Source: JL08 sp963765555 (GTDB lineage: Bacteria; Pseudomonadota; Alphaproteobacteria; Rhodobacterales; Rhodobacteraceae). From it: a DNA stretch of 64,000 bases. The stretch spans positions 310,001 through 374,000 of the forward strand of contig CAVXWX010000004.1 of assembly GCA_963765555.1 (NCBI GenBank), in the 5' to 3' direction. The notes under the pieces are model-generated. The model was not told where the DNA came from, did no database searches, and saw nothing but the letters and a program-made list of their open reading frames with translations. This document shows positions 62,776-64,000 of the stretch, in pieces; position 1 is the stretch's first letter; every line of letters begins with the position of its first letter. The position numbers and the translations under genes were made by a program.

Positions 62776-62829
62776 TTGGCTGGCTTAGGTCAATGCCGTA
62801 TACTCGGCATAGATACAGGAGTGTGATCA

Positions 62830-63099
62830 ATGGCCGGAGGATGGGCCCGCGACGGCGCAGTCAGCGAACAGATCGAAGCGTCGATCAATGATGAACTGGC
62901 GCGCTTGAAAGCGCGCAAGGCCCCCGTGGGCGACAGCCTGACCCATTGCGCGGACTGCGAAGAACCGATCCCCGAGGCGCGCCGCGCGGCGATGCCCGGT
63001 GTGAAGCTGTGCATCGACTGCATGCAGGAACGCGACAGCCAGCGCGCGGTCCGCGGCGGCATCAACCGGCGCGGCAGCAAGGACAGCCAGTTAAAGTGA
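62830..63099 (+). CDS. DksA/TraR-type zinc finger protein
   Basis: 89 aa. The C-terminal half has CADCEEPIPEARRAAMPG and then LCIDCMQERD, the C4 zinc finger of DksA/TraR proteins. The N-terminal coiled coil is short, as in the TraR/YbiI group, rather than the long one of DksA. It could bind RNA polymerase through the secondary channel. It starts after an AGGAG and is followed by the flavodoxin-like gene 15 bp on. Confidence 0.87.
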   Translation: MAGGWARDGAVSEQIEASINDELARLKARKAPVGDSLTHCADCEEPIPEARRAAMPGVKLCIDCMQERDSQRAVRGGINRRGSKDSQLK

Positions 63100-63114
63100 C
63101 AGGACAAGGCGAAT

Positions 63115-63615
63115 ATGGCCGGATCTGAAACAGCCCGGCTCTTGATTGTCTGGCATTCGCGCACCGGTGGCAGCCGCCAGATGGCAGAGGCCGCCGCCGA
63201 GGGCGCGCGCGAAGAATGCGACACGGTTTTGCTGCGCGCCCGCGACGCCGGGCCAGACGATCTTTTGCGGGCGGATGGTTATCTGTTCGTGGGGCCGGAA
63301 AACCTTGCCGCGCTGTCGGGCGAAATGAAGGAATTTTTCGACCGCTGCTATTACCCTGTGCTGGGCCGGATCGAGGGGCGCGCCTATGCGCTGATGATCT
63401 GTGCCGGTTCGGACGGTGAAAACGCGGCCCGCCAAGCCGCCCGCATTGCCACCGGCTGGCGGCTGCGCGCCATTCAGGACCCGCTGATCATCGGCACCGA
63501 CGCCCAGACCCCCGAGGCGATCCTGGCCGAGAAACAGATCGCCAAAGACGATCTGACCCGCTGCCGCGAAATCGGCCAGGCGCTGGGCGCGGGGTTGGCA
63601 ATGGGGGTGTTCTAG
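63115..63615 (+). CDS. Flavodoxin-like NAD(P)H-dependent oxidoreductase
   Basis: 166 aa. The N-terminal FMN-phosphate loop is LLIVWHSRTGGSRQMAEAAA near residue 8, followed by a typical flavodoxin-fold order with LLRADGYLFVGPENLAALSGE in the middle. FMN-bound electron transfer or quinone/nitro reduction is the expected role; the partner is unknown. It follows the zinc finger gene closely and converges on pepF. The stop is about 48 bp from the repaired pepF stop. Confidence 0.83.
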   Translation: MAGSETARLLIVWHSRTGGSRQMAEAAAEGAREECDTVLLRARDAGPDDLLRADGYLFVGPENLAALSGEMKEFFDRCYYPVLGRIEGRAYALMICAGSDGENAARQAARIATGWRLRAIQDPLIIGTDAQTPEAILAEKQIAKDDLTRCREIGQALGAGLAMGVF

Positions 63616-63663
63616 GGGCCTCTGTCCGCCAAAGCCGTGGTTCGGATCGCCTTTCGAGTGCGC

Positions 63664-64000
63664 CTAGCCTTCCATCGCCTCCAACTCGTCGATAAAGCCT
63701 TCGATCATGCTCAGCCCCTTGTCCCAGAATTTCGGGTCCGAGGCGTCCAGCCCGAACGGGGCCAGCAGTTCCTTGTGGTGTTTTGATCCGCCGGCTTTCA
63801 GCATGTCGAAATATTTGTCTTCGAAACCCGTCATCGCCTTCGGCGTAGACCGAATAGAGCGCGTTCACCAGGCCGTCGCCAAACGCATAGGCGTAGACAT
63901 AAAACGGCGAGTGGACGAAATGCGGGATATAGGCCCAGAAGGTTTCATACCCGTCCATGAAATCAAAGGCAGGCCCAAGGCTTTCGGCCTGCACCGACAT
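63664..64000 (-). CDS. pepF: Oligoendopeptidase F, C-terminal part (frame broken, continues past window)
   Basis: Only the C-terminal ~112 codons lie in the window. The upstream frame reads WAYIPHFVHSPFYVYAYAFG, then DGLVNALYSVYAE, the end of a M3B oligoendopeptidase. An extra base near 63838 (C on the plus strand) breaks it; removing it gives AMTGFEDKYFDMLKAGGSKH and onward to the stop at 63664 (GFIDELEAMEG at the end). The M3 zinc motif HEXXH is outside the window. PepF cleaves short peptides in the cytoplasm. Confidence 0.87.

Noticed and set aside
1..64000. CRISPR array, insertion sequences or prophage
   Set aside because: No regularly spaced repeats, transposase, integrase or phage structural genes were found in the window.

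Overview
The window reads as a stretch of a GC-rich alphaproteobacterial chromosome, most likely a marine member of the Rhodobacterales (Roseobacter group). Supporting signs are the hom-glpX-recJ order, a soxBDAG sarcosine oxidase operon, the nrdR-ribD-ribE-ribB(X)-ribH-nusB series, an H-NOX/diguanylate cyclase pair, a DUF3572 protein, and a tRNA-His that lacks G-1 and carries A73. No insertion sequence, prophage, CRISPR array or rRNA gene is visible.

Layout. 0-3 kb is the end of a carnitine degradation operon (BKACE-type cleavage enzyme, lipoprotein, carnitine dehydrogenase-thioesterase fusion, SDR), with an XRE regulator facing it. 4-7 kb holds a fatty acid desaturase, a DMT transporter, a NUDIX hydrolase and a DUF983 protein. 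7.3-9.3 kb is an EF-hand protein followed by an ECF sigma factor, a one-TM protein and a CnrX/CpxP-like sensor. 9.3-17 kb contains a PleD-like cyclase with a degenerate receiver, DUF3572, a HAD phosphatase, a non-pyrrolysine MttB homologue, a DUF4153 membrane protein and an H-NOX/HNOBA-GGDEF pair. After tRNA-Glu come recJ, glpX and hom (17-21 kb). 21-29 kb has a TetR regulator, pirin, a reductive-dehalogenase-like Fe-S protein, a HIBADH-family dehydrogenase and three Tad-type pilus-associated proteins. 29-33 kb carries an amino acid dehydrogenase and a membrane-anchored protein resembling the MACPF fold. 33-38 kb is soxBDAG. 38-42.5 kb is dnaG-rpoD. 42.7-44.6 kb is a row of four related small secreted proteins of unknown function. 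44.7-55 kb is the nrdR/riboflavin/nusB series, interrupted on the opposite strand by capsule genes (KpsC-, KpsD- and KpsS-like) and a proline racemase family enzyme. 55-64 kb has a candidate 6S-like RNA, mmcB, transporters, tRNA-His, rluD, rpoH, a DksA-type zinc finger protein, a flavodoxin-like protein and the 3' end of pepF.

How it fits together. The carnitine genes would yield glycine betaine; demethylation would produce sarcosine, which soxBDAG oxidises to glycine and a C1 unit. The MttB homologue may act on a related methylamine. Three signalling units (two cyclases and an ECF system) lie within 10 kb of each other.

Sequence quality. At least thirteen places show a protein-family reading frame broken by exactly one extra base, including in the essential genes dnaG (three) and rpoD (one), and four in soxA. 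The one-directional, single-base pattern points to sequencing or assembly errors rather than real gene decay. I annotate these genes over their full extent and mark the break points.
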